From Alphaproteobacteria bacterium (GTDB lineage: Bacteria; Pseudomonadota; Alphaproteobacteria; SP197), in assembly GCA_016869675.1 (NCBI GenBank), contig VGDP01000006.1, positions 51,129-115,128 on the forward strand: a DNA stretch of 64,000 bases. The letters are read 5' to 3'. Each line of letters starts with the position of its first letter. The first letter of the stretch is position 1. Positions 32,544 through 41,161 of the stretch are shown here, in pieces. A program made the translations under genes and the position numbers. The notes beneath the pieces were generated by a model. That model saw only the letters and a program-made list of their open reading frames with translations. It did not search any database and had not been told where the DNA came from.

Positions 32544-33211
32544 CCGCCCGGCTCGGTGACCAGCAGCGTCGCCGCGCCGGGATTGGGCTCGATCTTCTGG
32601 CGCAGACGGTAGATGTTGGTCTCCAGCGTGTGGGTGGTCACGCCGCCGTTGTAGCCCCACACCTTGTCGAGCAGCACGTCGCGGCCCACCGCCTTGTCGC
32701 CGGCGCGCAGCAGGAACTTGAGGATCGAGGTCTCCTTCTCGGTCAGGCGCACCTTCTTCGCCGTGGTGCCGTGCACCAGGAGTTTCTGGCCCGGGCGGAA
32801 GCTGTAGGGGCCGATGGTGAAGGTCGCGTCGTCGCTCTGCTCGTGGGTGCGCAGCTGGGCGCGGATGCGCGCCAGCAGCACGCCCAGCTTGAACGGCTTG
32901 GTGATGTAGTCGGTGGCGCCGGCGTCCAGGCCGAGGATCGTGTCCGCCTCGCCCTGGGCGCCGGTCAGCATGATGATCGGCATGCGATGGCCGGCGCGGC
33001 GCAGGACCTTGCACAGCTCGCGCCCGTCCATGCCGGGCAGCGCGACGTCCAGGATCACCAGATCGAACCGCTCGGCCTTGACCCGGTCCAGCGCCGGCGC
33101 CGCGTCCGCCGCCTCGCTGACCGTGAACTCCTCGTGCAGGCGAAGCTGCTCGGCCAGCGCGTCGCGCAAGGCGTCGTCGTCGACGACCAGCAGGATGTGC
33201 TTCGCCGTCAT
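32525..33211 (-). CDS. OmpR/PhoB-type response regulator
   Basis: 228 aa with a receiver domain (acidic pocket DDD 11-13, phospho-acceptor D55 in DLVILDVALPGMDG, K105 in DYITKPF) and a winged-helix DNA-binding domain (VRLTEKETSILKFLL, THTLETNIYRLRQKIEP). ATG 33211 begins the conserved KHILLVVDDD strand; an ATG ten codons upstream would add only an Arg-rich lead. No histidine kinase gene is adjacent, so it is an orphan regulator here. Confidence 0.93.
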   Translation of the reverse strand: MTAKHILLVVDDDALRDALAEQLRLHEEFTVSEAADAAPALDRVKAERFDLVILDVALPGMDGRELCKVLRRAGHRMPIIMLTGAQGEADTILGLDAGATDYITKPFKLGVLLARIRAQLRTHEQSDDATFTIGPYSFRPGQKLLVHGTTAKKVRLTEKETSILKFLLRAGDKAVGRDVLLDKVWGYNGGVTTHTLETNIYRLRQKIEPNPGAATLLVTEPGGYRLVP

Positions 33212-33332
33212 CCGTGTCCTCGCCCGTGTTCGCGCCGCCATTCTGCCGCAAGGGGCGCGCCCGGGCCAGGAAAGCTGTTGACCGGTCGGGACGCGGCGCT
33301 ACCTTGGCGCGGCGCCACACGGGGGGTATCGG

Positions 33333-35714
33333 GTGACGATCAAGCGCTTGGGGGCGGAGGACGTCGGGCTGCCGTCGTTCGCCGGCCGGTTCGTCGCGGA
33401 CGACAAGGACCTGGACGACATCCAGGTGTTCGACCTGAGTTCGCATCAGCGCGCGCGCGAGGCGTTGCGTTTCGCGCTGGGCATCCGGCACGAGGGCTTC
33501 AACGTCTTCGTCCTCGGCGAGGACCGCACGGGACGCATGGACGCGACGCTGGACTACCTGCGCACCTATGCGCAGTCGCTGCCGCCGTGCGACGACTGGA
33601 TCTATCTGATGAACTTCCGTCGGCCATCGCGGCCGAAGCCCTACCGCCTGCCGGCCGGCATCGGCCGCCAGTTCCGCGACCGCATGGAGGAGTTGGTGCC
33701 GCAGCTCGCGACCACGCTCGCGCGGTCGTTGTCGAGCCAGGCCTACGTGGACGAGGTCCGCGCGCTGAACGAGAGCGCGCGCAACGAGCTGGACGAACGC
33801 TTCGAGCGCACCCGCACCCGCGCCCGCCAGCTCGGGCTCGACGTGCTGCGCGCCGCCCAGGGTCCGAACGTCGTCGCGCTGGACGGCGAGGGCAAGCCCA
33901 TGGGCCCGGACGAGATCGCGGCGTTGCCCGAGGAACGCCGCGCCGCGCTGGAGCACGCCATCGGCGAGCTGAACCCCTTGCTGGAGGAGCTGCGCGCCGA
34001 GGCGCGCCAGGCCGAGCTCGGGCTCAACGAGCGCGTCGACGAGATCAAACAGCGCGGCGCCGACCAGGCGATCGAGCCGCTTCTCGACGCGGTGCGCAGC
34101 GAGTTCGCCGGGTTCAAGGGCCTGGGGCGCTGGCTCGTGGAGTTGCGCGCCGACGTGCTCGAGCACCTGCACCAGTTCCAGCGCACGGGCGAGGACGACG
34201 AATCGCCCGAGGAGACGGTGTCCGGGCGCTACGCCGTCAACCTCCTGGTGGACAACGGCGACCTGAAGTACCCGCCGGTGGTGCTGGAACCCAACCCGAC
34301 GTACGAGAACCTGTTCGGCACCATGCAGTACCGGGTGCTGAACGGCACGCTCGAGACCGATTTCACGCTGGTGCGCGCCGGATCGCTGCACAAGGCCAAC
34401 GGCGGCTTCCTGGTGCTGCGCGCCGAGTCGCTGGCCGCCGAGCCGCACAGCTGGCAGTTCCTCAAGGCGGCGCTGCGCGACCGCGAGATCCGCATCGAGG
34501 AGCTGCACCGCGTCGGCTCGGCCCCCATGGCGGGCACGCCCCGGCCGAAGCCGATCCCGCTCAAGCTGCTGGTGGTGCTGGTCGGCTCGCCCATGTGGTA
34601 CTACCAGTTCTTCACGCTCGATCCGAGTTTCATCACCTTCTTCAAGGTCAAGGCGGATATCGATTCCGAGCTGGATGTCCACGACGCCGACGTCGCCGCC
34701 TACGCGCGCCTGATCCAACGCTCGGCGCGCGATCTGTGCCGGCGCCACTGCGACGCGGACGCCGTCGACCGCCTGCTGGGCCAGGCGGCGCGCTGGGCCG
34801 ACGACCGCTACAAGCTGTCGGCGCGCTTCGAGCTGATCGAGGACGTGCTGGTCGAGGCGAGCCGCTACGCCGAGGAGGGCGACGGCGGCGCCATCACGGT
34901 CAAGGACGTGCGTCGTGCCCTGGACGAGAGGCGGCGGCGCAACGCGCGCATCGAGGACCACAGCCAGGAAAGCATCCAGCACGGCACCACGCTGATCGAC
35001 ACCCAGGGCAAGGTGGTCGGCCAGGTCAACGGCTTGACGTACCTGGAGCTCGGCGACCACGCCTTCGGCCTGCCGGTACGCGTGACCGCGCGCGCCCACG
35101 TGGGTGTGCATGGTGTCATCAACATCGAACGGCACACCGAACTCAGCGGTCCGATCCAGCAGAAGGGCGTCTACGGCCTGGAGGGCTTCCTGAAGGGTCT
35201 GTTCGCCCGGCGCTTCCCCTTGTCGTTCTCGTGCTCGATCACCTTCGAGCAGAACTACGAGGGCATCGAGGGCGACAGCGCGTCGCTGGCGGAGCTGTGC
35301 TGCGTGATCTCGTCGCTGGCGGGCGCGCCCTTGCGCCAGGACGTGGCGCTGACCGGTTCGGTCAACCAGGCGGGCCAGGTGCAGGCGATCGGCGGCGTCA
35401 ACCAGAAGGTCGAGGGCTTCTTCCGCAGCTGCGTCGAGCGCGGCCTGACCGGCCAGCAGGGCTGCCTGGTGCCGGCATCGAACGTACGGCACCTGACCTT
35501 GCGCGAGGACGTCGCTCAGGCCATCAAGGCCGGCAAGTTCCACATGTGGAGCGTCGAGACCGTCGAGGACGCGCTGGAGCTGTTGACCGGCCAGAAGGCG
35601 GGCAAGCCGGGGCGCAACGGGCTCTACCCCAAGACCAGCTTGCTCGGCCGCGCCTACGCCCAGCTCGAGGCGTTCGACCGTGCCCTGACCAAACGGTCCG
35701 CCCGGCGCGATTGA
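33333..35714 (+). CDS. Lon-like protease with AAA-type N-terminal region
   Basis: 793 aa, related to LonB/LonH-type (YcbZ-like) proteins. The N-terminal half resembles an AAA module, but the P-loop position reads FVLGEDRTGRMDA and lacks the usual GKT/S, so ATP use is doubtful. The middle carries a coiled coil rich in Glu/Arg (about 130-240). The C-terminal Lon protease domain is complete: catalytic Ser649 in EGDSASLAEL and Lys692 in GGVNQKVEGFF, with GLTYLELGDHAFGLPVRVTA. A GTG start follows GGGGGGTATCGG. It probably degrades or chaperones specific substrates in the cytoplasm. Confidence 0.88.
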   Translation: MTIKRLGAEDVGLPSFAGRFVADDKDLDDIQVFDLSSHQRAREALRFALGIRHEGFNVFVLGEDRTGRMDATLDYLRTYAQSLPPCDDWIYLMNFRRPSRPKPYRLPAGIGRQFRDRMEELVPQLATTLARSLSSQAYVDEVRALNESARNELDERFERTRTRARQLGLDVLRAAQGPNVVALDGEGKPMGPDEIAALPEERRAALEHAIGELNPLLEELRAEARQAELGLNERVDEIKQRGADQAIEPLLDAVRSEFAGFKGLGRWLVELRADVLEHLHQFQRTGEDDESPEETVSGRYAVNLLVDNGDLKYPPVVLEPNPTYENLFGTMQYRVLNGTLETDFTLVRAGSLHKANGGFLVLRAESLAAEPHSWQFLKAALRDREIRIEELHRVGSAPMAGTPRPKPIPLKLLVVLVGSPMWYYQFFTLDPSFITFFKVKADIDSELDVHDADVAAYARLIQRSARDLCRRHCDADAVDRLLGQAARWADDRYKLSARFELIEDVLVEASRYAEEGDGGAITVKDVRRALDERRRRNARIEDHSQESIQHGTTLIDTQGKVVGQVNGLTYLELGDHAFGLPVRVTARAHVGVHGVINIERHTELSGPIQQKGVYGLEGFLKGLFARRFPLSFSCSITFEQNYEGIEGDSASLAELCCVISSLAGAPLRQDVALTGSVNQAGQVQAIGGVNQKVEGFFRSCVERGLTGQQGCLVPASNVRHLTLREDVAQAIKAGKFHMWSVETVEDALELLTGQKAGKPGRNGLYPKTSLLGRAYAQLEAFDRALTKRSARRD

Positions 35715-35848
35715 CCGCCCGGTCGGCAGGTCTTGCCGGGTCGGGAGCCGGCAGTCGGCCTAATAGTCCTTTGTTGTCCTAAGGTTTGGTTCACGCTGGG
35801 CGTGGCACGACGCTTGCGACGCGGCGCCGGGGCGGGAGAGAGGCGCGC

Positions 35849-36055
35849 GTGACCAGCAGCTTGATCGGAGAGCTTCCCGTCGGCGTTCGTACCGGCACCC
35901 GCGCTGCCGGCCCAGGCGGTGAACGGACGATCGTGCAGCCCGAGGCCCCGATCGCGATCACCGGCTACCAGGAGGCGCTGGACGCCATGGCCCAGGCGCT
36001 CGACCGCTATCAGGCGCGGAAGCTGCCCCTGCCCACCGTGGACGCGTCCTCCTGA
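35849..36055 (+). CDS. Small protein of unknown function (68 aa)
   Basis: A GTG start at 35849 is preceded by the strong ribosome site GGGAGAGAGG. The product (TSSLIGELPVGVRTGTRAAG..., ending in KLPLPTVDASS) has a flexible first half and one amphipathic helix (GYQEALDAMAQALDRYQARK). No family is recognised. An in-frame ATG at 35786 would extend it by 21 low-complexity residues. After it, to 36260, there is only a dispersed repeat. Confidence 0.5.
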   Translation: MTSSLIGELPVGVRTGTRAAGPGGERTIVQPEAPIAITGYQEALDAMAQALDRYQARKLPLPTVDASS

Positions 36056-36132
36056 CGACCTACAAGGTCGTAGGACAGTTGTCCGCAAGCTGTGGAATCG
36101 ATGTCGATTTAGTTTGTCCGTTGACGTCCTGG

Positions 36133-36243
36133 ATTGTCATCCCCGGGCCGGCCGAAGGCCGGAACCGGGGAACCAGAAACATGGGCTGCGAAGGCGGCCC
36201 TGGGTTCGCGGCTCGCCGCGTCTGCGGCGCCCGGGAACGACGG
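36133..36243. repeat. Dispersed palindromic repeat, copy 1
   Basis: A 111-base element beginning ATTGTCATCCCCGGGCCG, with nested inverted repeats (CCCCGG/CCGGGG; GGCCGGCC/GGCC). It aligns without gaps to 56243-56353. It sits in the 3' gap between a + strand and a - strand gene. Such GTCATCCCCGG-type repeats are common intergenic elements in Alphaproteobacteria and probably act at the RNA level or as terminators. Confidence 0.85.
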
Positions 36244-36259
36244 GGTTTGGGTTAGACCT

Positions 36260-36928
36260 TCACCGTGCGCCGAAGATCGCCGTGCCGACGCGCACGTGGG
36301 TCGCGCCAAGCCTGATCGCGTCCTCGAAATCGCCGCTCATGCCCATGCTGAGCCCGGCCAGGCCGTGCCTGGCGGCGATCTTGGCCAGAAGGGCGAAATG
36401 GGGCGCCGGCGGTTCGTCGTGCGGCGGGATGCACATGAGCCCGACCACGTCGAGCCCGTGATCGGCGCGGCAGGCCGTGATGAACCCGTCCGCCTCGGCG
36501 GGCGCGACGCCGGCCTTCTGCGGTTCCTCGCCGGTGTTGACCTGGACGCAGCACCGTGGACGGCGGCCCGATCGCCAGCTTTCCTCGGCGATCGCCACGG
36601 CCAGGCGTTCACGGTCGACGGTCTGGATCACGTCGAACAGGGCCAACGCCTCGCGCGCCTTGTTGGTCTGCAGCGGTCCGACCAGGTGCAGCTCGAGATC
36701 GCGGTAGCGTGCGCGCAACGCCGGCCACTTGGCCTTGGCCTCCTGGACACGGTTCTCGCCGAAGACGCGCTGGCCCGCCTGGATCGCTGGCTCGATCCGC
36801 TCGGCGTCGTGGGTCTTCGACACGGCGACCAGGGTGATCGAGCCCGCGGCGCGCCCGGCATCGGCCGCGGCGCGGGCGATGCGCGCACGCACGTCGACCA
36901 GGTTGGCCGCCACGTCGTCAGCCGGCAT
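36260..36928 (-). CDS. YggS/PLPBP family pyridoxal-phosphate homeostasis protein
   Basis: Cytoplasmic single-domain PLP-binding barrel (222 aa, family 220-240) that buffers pyridoxal phosphate. PLP lysine K38 lies in LVAVSKTHD. Other hallmarks are FGENRVQEAKAKW, LHLVGPLQTNKAR, VQVNTGEEPQKAGV, GLMCIPPHDE, LSMGMSGDFEDAI and HVRVGTAIFG. Its start overlaps the end of a sulfotransferase gene by 11 bases. Confidence 0.95.
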   Translation of the reverse strand: MPADDVAANLVDVRARIARAAADAGRAAGSITLVAVSKTHDAERIEPAIQAGQRVFGENRVQEAKAKWPALRARYRDLELHLVGPLQTNKAREALALFDVIQTVDRERLAVAIAEESWRSGRRPRCCVQVNTGEEPQKAGVAPAEADGFITACRADHGLDVVGLMCIPPHDEPPAPHFALLAKIAARHGLAGLSMGMSGDFEDAIRLGATHVRVGTAIFGAR

Positions 36929-37778
36929 GGCGTTGCGCCCCGGGCAGGTAGCCGAAGCGTTCCATGACCGCGCGGTGCGCCGCCACCACGGCCGCGGCCT
37001 GATCGTCGTCGAACGCGTGGCGCCACGCCCCGGCGCGGCCTTTGCGGAAGAAGCTGGCGGCCGCCGGGTTCTTCTCGGCGAAGCCGTGACGCTTCTCCTG
37101 CTCGCGCAGCACCTTGAACGACGACAGGCGGATCGCCCGCTCCAGCCGTTCGCGCGGCGGAGCGAGATTGAGGAACGCGGCGATGGCGCCGAACGTCTTG
37201 ATTGGCTGGGCGTGCATGTCTTCGTAGCGCACCACGTGCAGGCGCGGCAGCGGCGCGCCCGTCCAGCTCGTCACGTGTTCCGACCACGAGCCCATCAGTT
37301 CGCTGACCCATGCGGCGGTGGGTGGGGTGCGACAGCCGGGCCGCGCCATCAGCGCGATGGTCGCGTCGAGCGAGGCCCCCAGATGGTGCGCGTAGGAGAC
37401 CGCGACGTCGCGCGGGTCGCGCAGCACGTAGATCGCGCCGGCGGTGGCGTCGGGCGTGATGGTGGGCACGCCGTGGTCGGGCGCGAAAGCCAGGTGCGTC
37501 TTGACGAAACGGTTGTCCGGTGAGGCGTGGGTGAACAGCCGGTGCACGGCCGGGCGCAGGCGCGCCACCGCCGCCGCGTCCGACGGGGCGAACGAGGCTT
37601 GGCCTGCCTGCGCGGCCACGTGCGCGTAGTGGTGCACCAGCGAGTCGATGATGCAGAAGCTGGTCAGGCTGTTGATGTCGAACGAGCAATCGGCGTTGCG
37701 CAGCAGGTTGTGCAGGAACGCGCGCAGCCACGTGTTGCCCGACTTCGGATAGCTCGCCAGCCAGATCAGCTTGCCCAT
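36918..37778 (-). CDS. PAPS-dependent sulfotransferase, copy 1
   Basis: 286 aa. The PAPS 5'-phosphosulfate loop is WLASYPKSGNTWLRAFLHNL at the N-terminus; FVKTHLAF and IYVLRDPRDVAVSYAHHLG form the 3'-phosphate site. This enzyme transfers sulfate from PAPS to a sugar or other hydroxyl. ATG 37778 was preferred to one at 37799 because it begins the conserved GKLIWLASYPK segment. It is the last of four tandem copies, interrupted by a dioxygenase gene. The acceptor is unknown. Confidence 0.92.
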   Translation of the reverse strand: MGKLIWLASYPKSGNTWLRAFLHNLLRNADCSFDINSLTSFCIIDSLVHHYAHVAAQAGQASFAPSDAAAVARLRPAVHRLFTHASPDNRFVKTHLAFAPDHGVPTITPDATAGAIYVLRDPRDVAVSYAHHLGASLDATIALMARPGCRTPPTAAWVSELMGSWSEHVTSWTGAPLPRLHVVRYEDMHAQPIKTFGAIAAFLNLAPPRERLERAIRLSSFKVLREQEKRHGFAEKNPAAASFFRKGRAGAWRHAFDDDQAAAVVAAHRAVMERFGYLPGAQRHAG

Positions 37779-37783
37779 GACGG

Positions 37784-38419
37784 TCAGTCGTCTGCCCACA
37801 TGCGGCAGAGGTTGAGCTGGATCTTGTTGAAGCTGCGGAACTGGGCCGAGCCGGGCGCCTGGGCGTGGATCCAGTCGACCAGCACGGCCATGTCGTAGAG
37901 CATCTGGCGCCGCTGCAGATCGCGCGCCGGGCTCTGCATCCAGGTGACGCAGGCCAGCCGCTCGCCGCGCGTGACCGGCTTGACCTCGTGGTAATAGTGG
38001 GTCGGGTAGACCGCCGCGTTGCCCGCCGACAGTTCGCCGCCGTCGTACGCGGCGGGATCGTTGAGGAACAGCGTCATCGACAGGTCGACGCGGATGCGAT
38101 CAGCGCGCGAGCCCATGACCGCGTTGTCCAGGTGGTTGCCATAGTGCATGCCCGGCCGATAGCGGCTGTGGATCGGCGGGTTGATCTTGGCCGGACGCGC
38201 GGCGGCCTCGAACGTCTTGTTGCGGCCGATGGCGTCGAGCACGATGGCGTCGAGCGCGGGCTTGTCGATGGGGTCGGCGTCGAGCGCCTCGTTCTCCTTG
38301 GCGCCGCGCGCCAGAACGCCGGCGGTCGCCTTGCCCGAGCCATAGCGCGCGGAGCCCAGCGCAGCGGCCCGGCGCGCGACCTCGGCCGCGTCGAGCAGTT
38401 TCTGGATCCAGACGATCAC
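37784..38419 (-). CDS. PKHD-type Fe(II)/2-oxoglutarate hydroxylase (PiuC-like)
   Basis: 211 aa. The Fe(II) triad is H96 and D98 in YGNHLDNAVM plus H144 in YYHEVKPV, and the 2-oxoglutarate Arg is R154 in VTRGERLACVTW. MTLFLNDPAAYDGGELSAGN is a strong PKHD family marker. The GTG at 38419 overlaps the stop of the upstream sulfotransferase (GTGA), so both are made together. Solitary PiuC proteins usually sit beside TonB receptors; here the context is sulfotransferases, so it may hydroxylate a substrate that is then sulfated (inference). Confidence 0.9.
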   Translation of the reverse strand: MIVWIQKLLDAAEVARRAAALGSARYGSGKATAGVLARGAKENEALDADPIDKPALDAIVLDAIGRNKTFEAAARPAKINPPIHSRYRPGMHYGNHLDNAVMGSRADRIRVDLSMTLFLNDPAAYDGGELSAGNAAVYPTHYYHEVKPVTRGERLACVTWMQSPARDLQRRQMLYDMAVLVDWIHAQAPGSAQFRSFNKIQLNLCRMWADD

Positions 38420-39255
38420 GCGGCGACCCCGACGCGGTAGCCGAAGCGGTCCATCTGCCCGGCGTGGTCGGTGATGATGCGCTGGACCTGCGCGTCGCTC
38501 AGGACGGATCGCCACTGGCCGGCCTTGCCTTGGCGGAAGAAGCGTTCGGCCATCGGGCTGCGTTCGATGAAGCCGTGGCGCTTCTCCTGCTCCTGCAGCA
38601 CCTTGAACGACGAGTGCCGGATCGCGCGCTCCAGCCGTTCGCGCGGCGGCTTGAGGCCGAGAAAGCCGGCGATGGCGCCGAAGGTCTTGATCGGCTCGGC
38701 GTGCATGTCCTCGTAGCGCACCACGTGCAGCGTGCGGTTGGGCCGCGTGGTCCAGCTTTCCACGTTCACCGACCACGAGCAGATCTTCTCGGTGACGAAC
38801 TTCAGGCCGCTGGGCGTGCGCGCGGCGCTGGCGGCCATCAAGTCGATCGTCTGGTCGATAGTCCAGCCCAGGTGGTGGCTGTACGAAATGACCACATCCA
38901 GCGGGTTGCGCACGACGTAGATCGCGCCGGCGGTCACATCGAGCGAGATCATCGGGACGCCGAAGTCCTCGACCAGCGCGTTGTGCGTCTTGACGAAGAC
39001 GTTGTCGGGTGACACGCCGGTCATCAGGCTTTGCACCTTGGGGCGCAGGCGCGCGATCTCCTCGTTCGACAGCTGGTTCGGCGGGCGCGGGTCCAGCCGC
39101 TGGTAGAGCAGCGGATCGGAATCGCCCAGGCTGAACGCGGTCAGGTTGTTGATGTCGAAGGAATGGTCCGGGTTGCGCAGCAGGTTGTGCAGGAACGCGC
39201 GCAGCCACGTGTTGCCTGATTTCGGGTAGCTGGCCAGCCAGATGATCGCGCCCAT
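38416..39255 (-). CDS. PAPS-dependent sulfotransferase, copy 2
   Basis: 279 aa, clearly paralogous to its neighbours. PAPS loop WLASYPKSGNTWLRAFLHNL; 3'-phosphate site VFVKTHNALVE and IYVVRNPLDVVISYSHHLGW. The C-terminal third has LHVVRYEDMHAEPIKTFGAI and QEQEKRHGFIERSPMAERFF, shared with the other copies. It ends in an overlap with the dioxygenase start and begins four bases after copy 3. Confidence 0.92.
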   Translation of the reverse strand: MGAIIWLASYPKSGNTWLRAFLHNLLRNPDHSFDINNLTAFSLGDSDPLLYQRLDPRPPNQLSNEEIARLRPKVQSLMTGVSPDNVFVKTHNALVEDFGVPMISLDVTAGAIYVVRNPLDVVISYSHHLGWTIDQTIDLMAASAARTPSGLKFVTEKICSWSVNVESWTTRPNRTLHVVRYEDMHAEPIKTFGAIAGFLGLKPPRERLERAIRHSSFKVLQEQEKRHGFIERSPMAERFFRQGKAGQWRSVLSDAQVQRIITDHAGQMDRFGYRVGVAA

Positions 39256-39259
39256 GGCG

Positions 39260-40096
39260 TCAGAACCCGGCGGGGATGTAGCCGAAGCACGCCATCTTCT
39301 GGCGCTGCAGGTTCACCATCATGGCGATCTGCTCGCGCGTGAGCTTGTCCTTCCACTTCCCGCTCGATCCGGCGCGGAAGAAGGCGTCGGCGTGGTCAGA
39401 CTTCTCGCGGAAACCCCAGCGCCGCTCCTGCTCCTTCAGGACCTCGAACGAGGACATGTTGATGGCGTTCCGCAGGGGCGCCTCGGGCGGATCGAGGCCG
39501 AGGAATCTCGCCAGACCACCGAAGGTTTCGCGCGGCTTGGCCAGCATGTCCTCGTAGCGCATGACGTGCAGCGTCGGGTGCGGCGGCGCGGTCCAGCTCG
39601 CGACGTGCTGCGACCACGAGCCGGGGAATTCATGCACGTTTTTCCGGCCGGTCTTGCTGCGCGAGTCCGGCGTAGCCAGCAGGCGGATCGACTGGTCGAG
39701 CGACAGGCCGTTTTGGTGGGCAGCCGAGATCGCCACGTCGAGGGGGTTGCGCACGATGTAGATGGCTTCGGCCGTGACCTCCAGGTTGGCCGCGGGATGG
39801 CCGTGGTCCTTGGCCAGCGCGCAGTGGCCCTTGACGAAGACATTGTCGGCGGACATCTCGGTCAGCCAGGCGTGCACCAAGGCGCGCGCGCGCGCGCCGT
39901 CCTCCTCGGTCCAGGTCGCGAACGGCGTGTCCAGGTGGAGCTTGTAGTTGGCGGTGGTGGATTCGCCGGCGCAGAACGTGTCGAGGTCGTTGATGTAGAC
40001 CAGCTTGTCGGGGTTCAGCAGCAGGTTGTGCAGGAACGCGCGGGTCCAGGTGTTGCCCGATTTCGGATAGCTGGCGAGCCAGATGATCTTGCCCAT
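39260..40096 (-). CDS. PAPS-dependent sulfotransferase, copy 3
   Basis: 278 aa. PAPS loop WLASYPKSGNTWTRAFLHNL; FVKGHCALAKDHGHP and IYIVRNPLDVAISAAHQNGL for the 3'-phosphate site; LHVMRYEDMLAKPRETFGGL and KEQERRWGFREKSDHADAFF near the end. Lys in FVKGH replaces the FVKTH of the other copies. The tandem arrangement suggests duplication followed by acceptor divergence. Confidence 0.92.
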   Translation of the reverse strand: MGKIIWLASYPKSGNTWTRAFLHNLLLNPDKLVYINDLDTFCAGESTTANYKLHLDTPFATWTEEDGARARALVHAWLTEMSADNVFVKGHCALAKDHGHPAANLEVTAEAIYIVRNPLDVAISAAHQNGLSLDQSIRLLATPDSRSKTGRKNVHEFPGSWSQHVASWTAPPHPTLHVMRYEDMLAKPRETFGGLARFLGLDPPEAPLRNAINMSSFEVLKEQERRWGFREKSDHADAFFRAGSSGKWKDKLTREQIAMMVNLQRQKMACFGYIPAGF

Positions 40097-40098
40097 GC

Positions 40099-40806
40099 GT
40101 CGGTCGGATCCCGCGTGCCTGAGGTGATGCCGTCGGGACCATAACCGAATCGTTCCATCTCCGCACCGTCGCGATCGACGATCGCGCGCGCCTGCGCGAG
40201 GCTCAGCGCATCACGCCACCCGCCAACACGGCCCTGGCGGAAGAAGGGGCCCTTGGTCGCTTCGCGGAACCCGCCTCGCCGCTCCTGTTCGGCCAGCGCG
40301 TCGAACGCGACACGATCGACCGCGCGGCTCGGTCACGTAGGTCTCGCTGGTATCGGTGAAGGCGCCGGGGAAACCCATGATCGCAATCGCGTGGTCGAGC
40401 GAAAGCCCGGTGTGGTGCGCCAAGGACACCGCCACGTCGCGCGGGTCGCGCACCAGATAGATCGCCCCGCCACGGTTACCTCCATGGCGATCGTCGGATG
40501 GCCGTGATCGACCGTGAGCGCGCAGTGGGTCTTGACGAAGACGCGGCCTGGGCGTGCGTTAGCCAGCGCGCCATGGACCCTCGGTCGCATGGCGGCTACA
40601 CCCGCGCGGTTCCAGGCGGATGGCGGTCGCGGGGCGAACGGACGGTAGTGCCGGGTCGCCGCCTCGGACGTCGCGAAGCGGCCGAGCGCGTTGATGTCGG
40701 CGCCGCCAACTTCGCCACGCGCATCCGCCACGAGCGCGTGCAGGAAGGCGCGCAGCCACGTATTGCCCGACTTCGGGAAGCTCGCGAGCCAGACGATCGC
40801 GGCCAT
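40099..40806 (-). pseudogene. Broken sulfotransferase, copy 4
   Basis: It starts normally from ATG 40806 (AAIVWLASFPKSGNTWLRAFL, FVKTHCALTVDHGHPTIAMEV). A frameshift near 40470 then moves the homology to a second frame (RDPRDVAVSLAHHTGLSLDH, GFPGAFTDTSETYVTEP). Near 40322 it jumps again, to RVAFDALAEQERRGGFREAT and GWRDALSLAQARAIVDRDG, with roughly 80 residues (including the RYEDM region) missing between. The C-terminal frame has no stop before the next gene. It is non-functional. Confidence 0.88.
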
Positions 40807-40912
40807 GGCCGCGACCATAGAGCAACATCCGATCAGCCTGTACCACCGAGGTTCAGGCTGATCGGATAAGGTCGCCTGCGATTCAAGGAACGGGAGCGGG
40901 AACCGAACCCGG

Positions 40913-41137
40913 AAAAAACAAGGAGGGCGGCCGAAACCGCCCTCCAGGACAGAGGAGGGCGGCCGAAGCCGCCCTCCAGGACAGAGGAGGGCGGCCGAAG
41001 CCGCCCTCCAGGACAGAGGAGGGCGGCCGAAACCGCCCTCCAGGACAGAGGAGGGCGGCCGAAACCGCCCTCCAGGACAGAGGAGGGCGGCCGAAACCGC
41101 CCTCCAGGACAGAGGAGGGCGGCCGAAGCCGCCCTCC
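40913..41137 (-). terminator. Seven tandem 32-bp UUCG hairpins ending in a T-tract
   Basis: Seven copies of a 32-base unit start at 40921, 40953, 40985, 41017, 41049, 41081 and 41113. Read on the - strand, in the direction of porin transcription, each gives GGAGGGCGG[C/T]-TTCG-GCCGCCCTCC, a ten-pair stem capped by the very stable UUCG tetraloop (C-G closed in three copies, U-G in four). Only the last one is followed by a T-run (TTGTTTTTT, 40913-40920). This is an intrinsic terminator preceded by six hairpins without T-tracts. The rest of 40807-41161 holds no gene. Confidence 0.88.
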
Positions 41138-41161
41138 CAAGATGAACGACGGGCGATCGAC

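Noticed and set aside
31178..35782. 1534-codon + strand frame across MFS, regulator and Lon genes
   Set aside because: Spans several well-supported genes in other frames and has no coherent domain.
40921..41137. CRISPR array
   Set aside because: The 32-bp units are directly adjacent with no unique spacers, so they are tandem hairpins and not a CRISPR.
40883..41140. 85-codon frame with repeated peptide (GGRFRPPSSVLE)
   Set aside because: It is the translation of the UUCG hairpin array in the porin 3' end; structure, not protein, explains the repeat.
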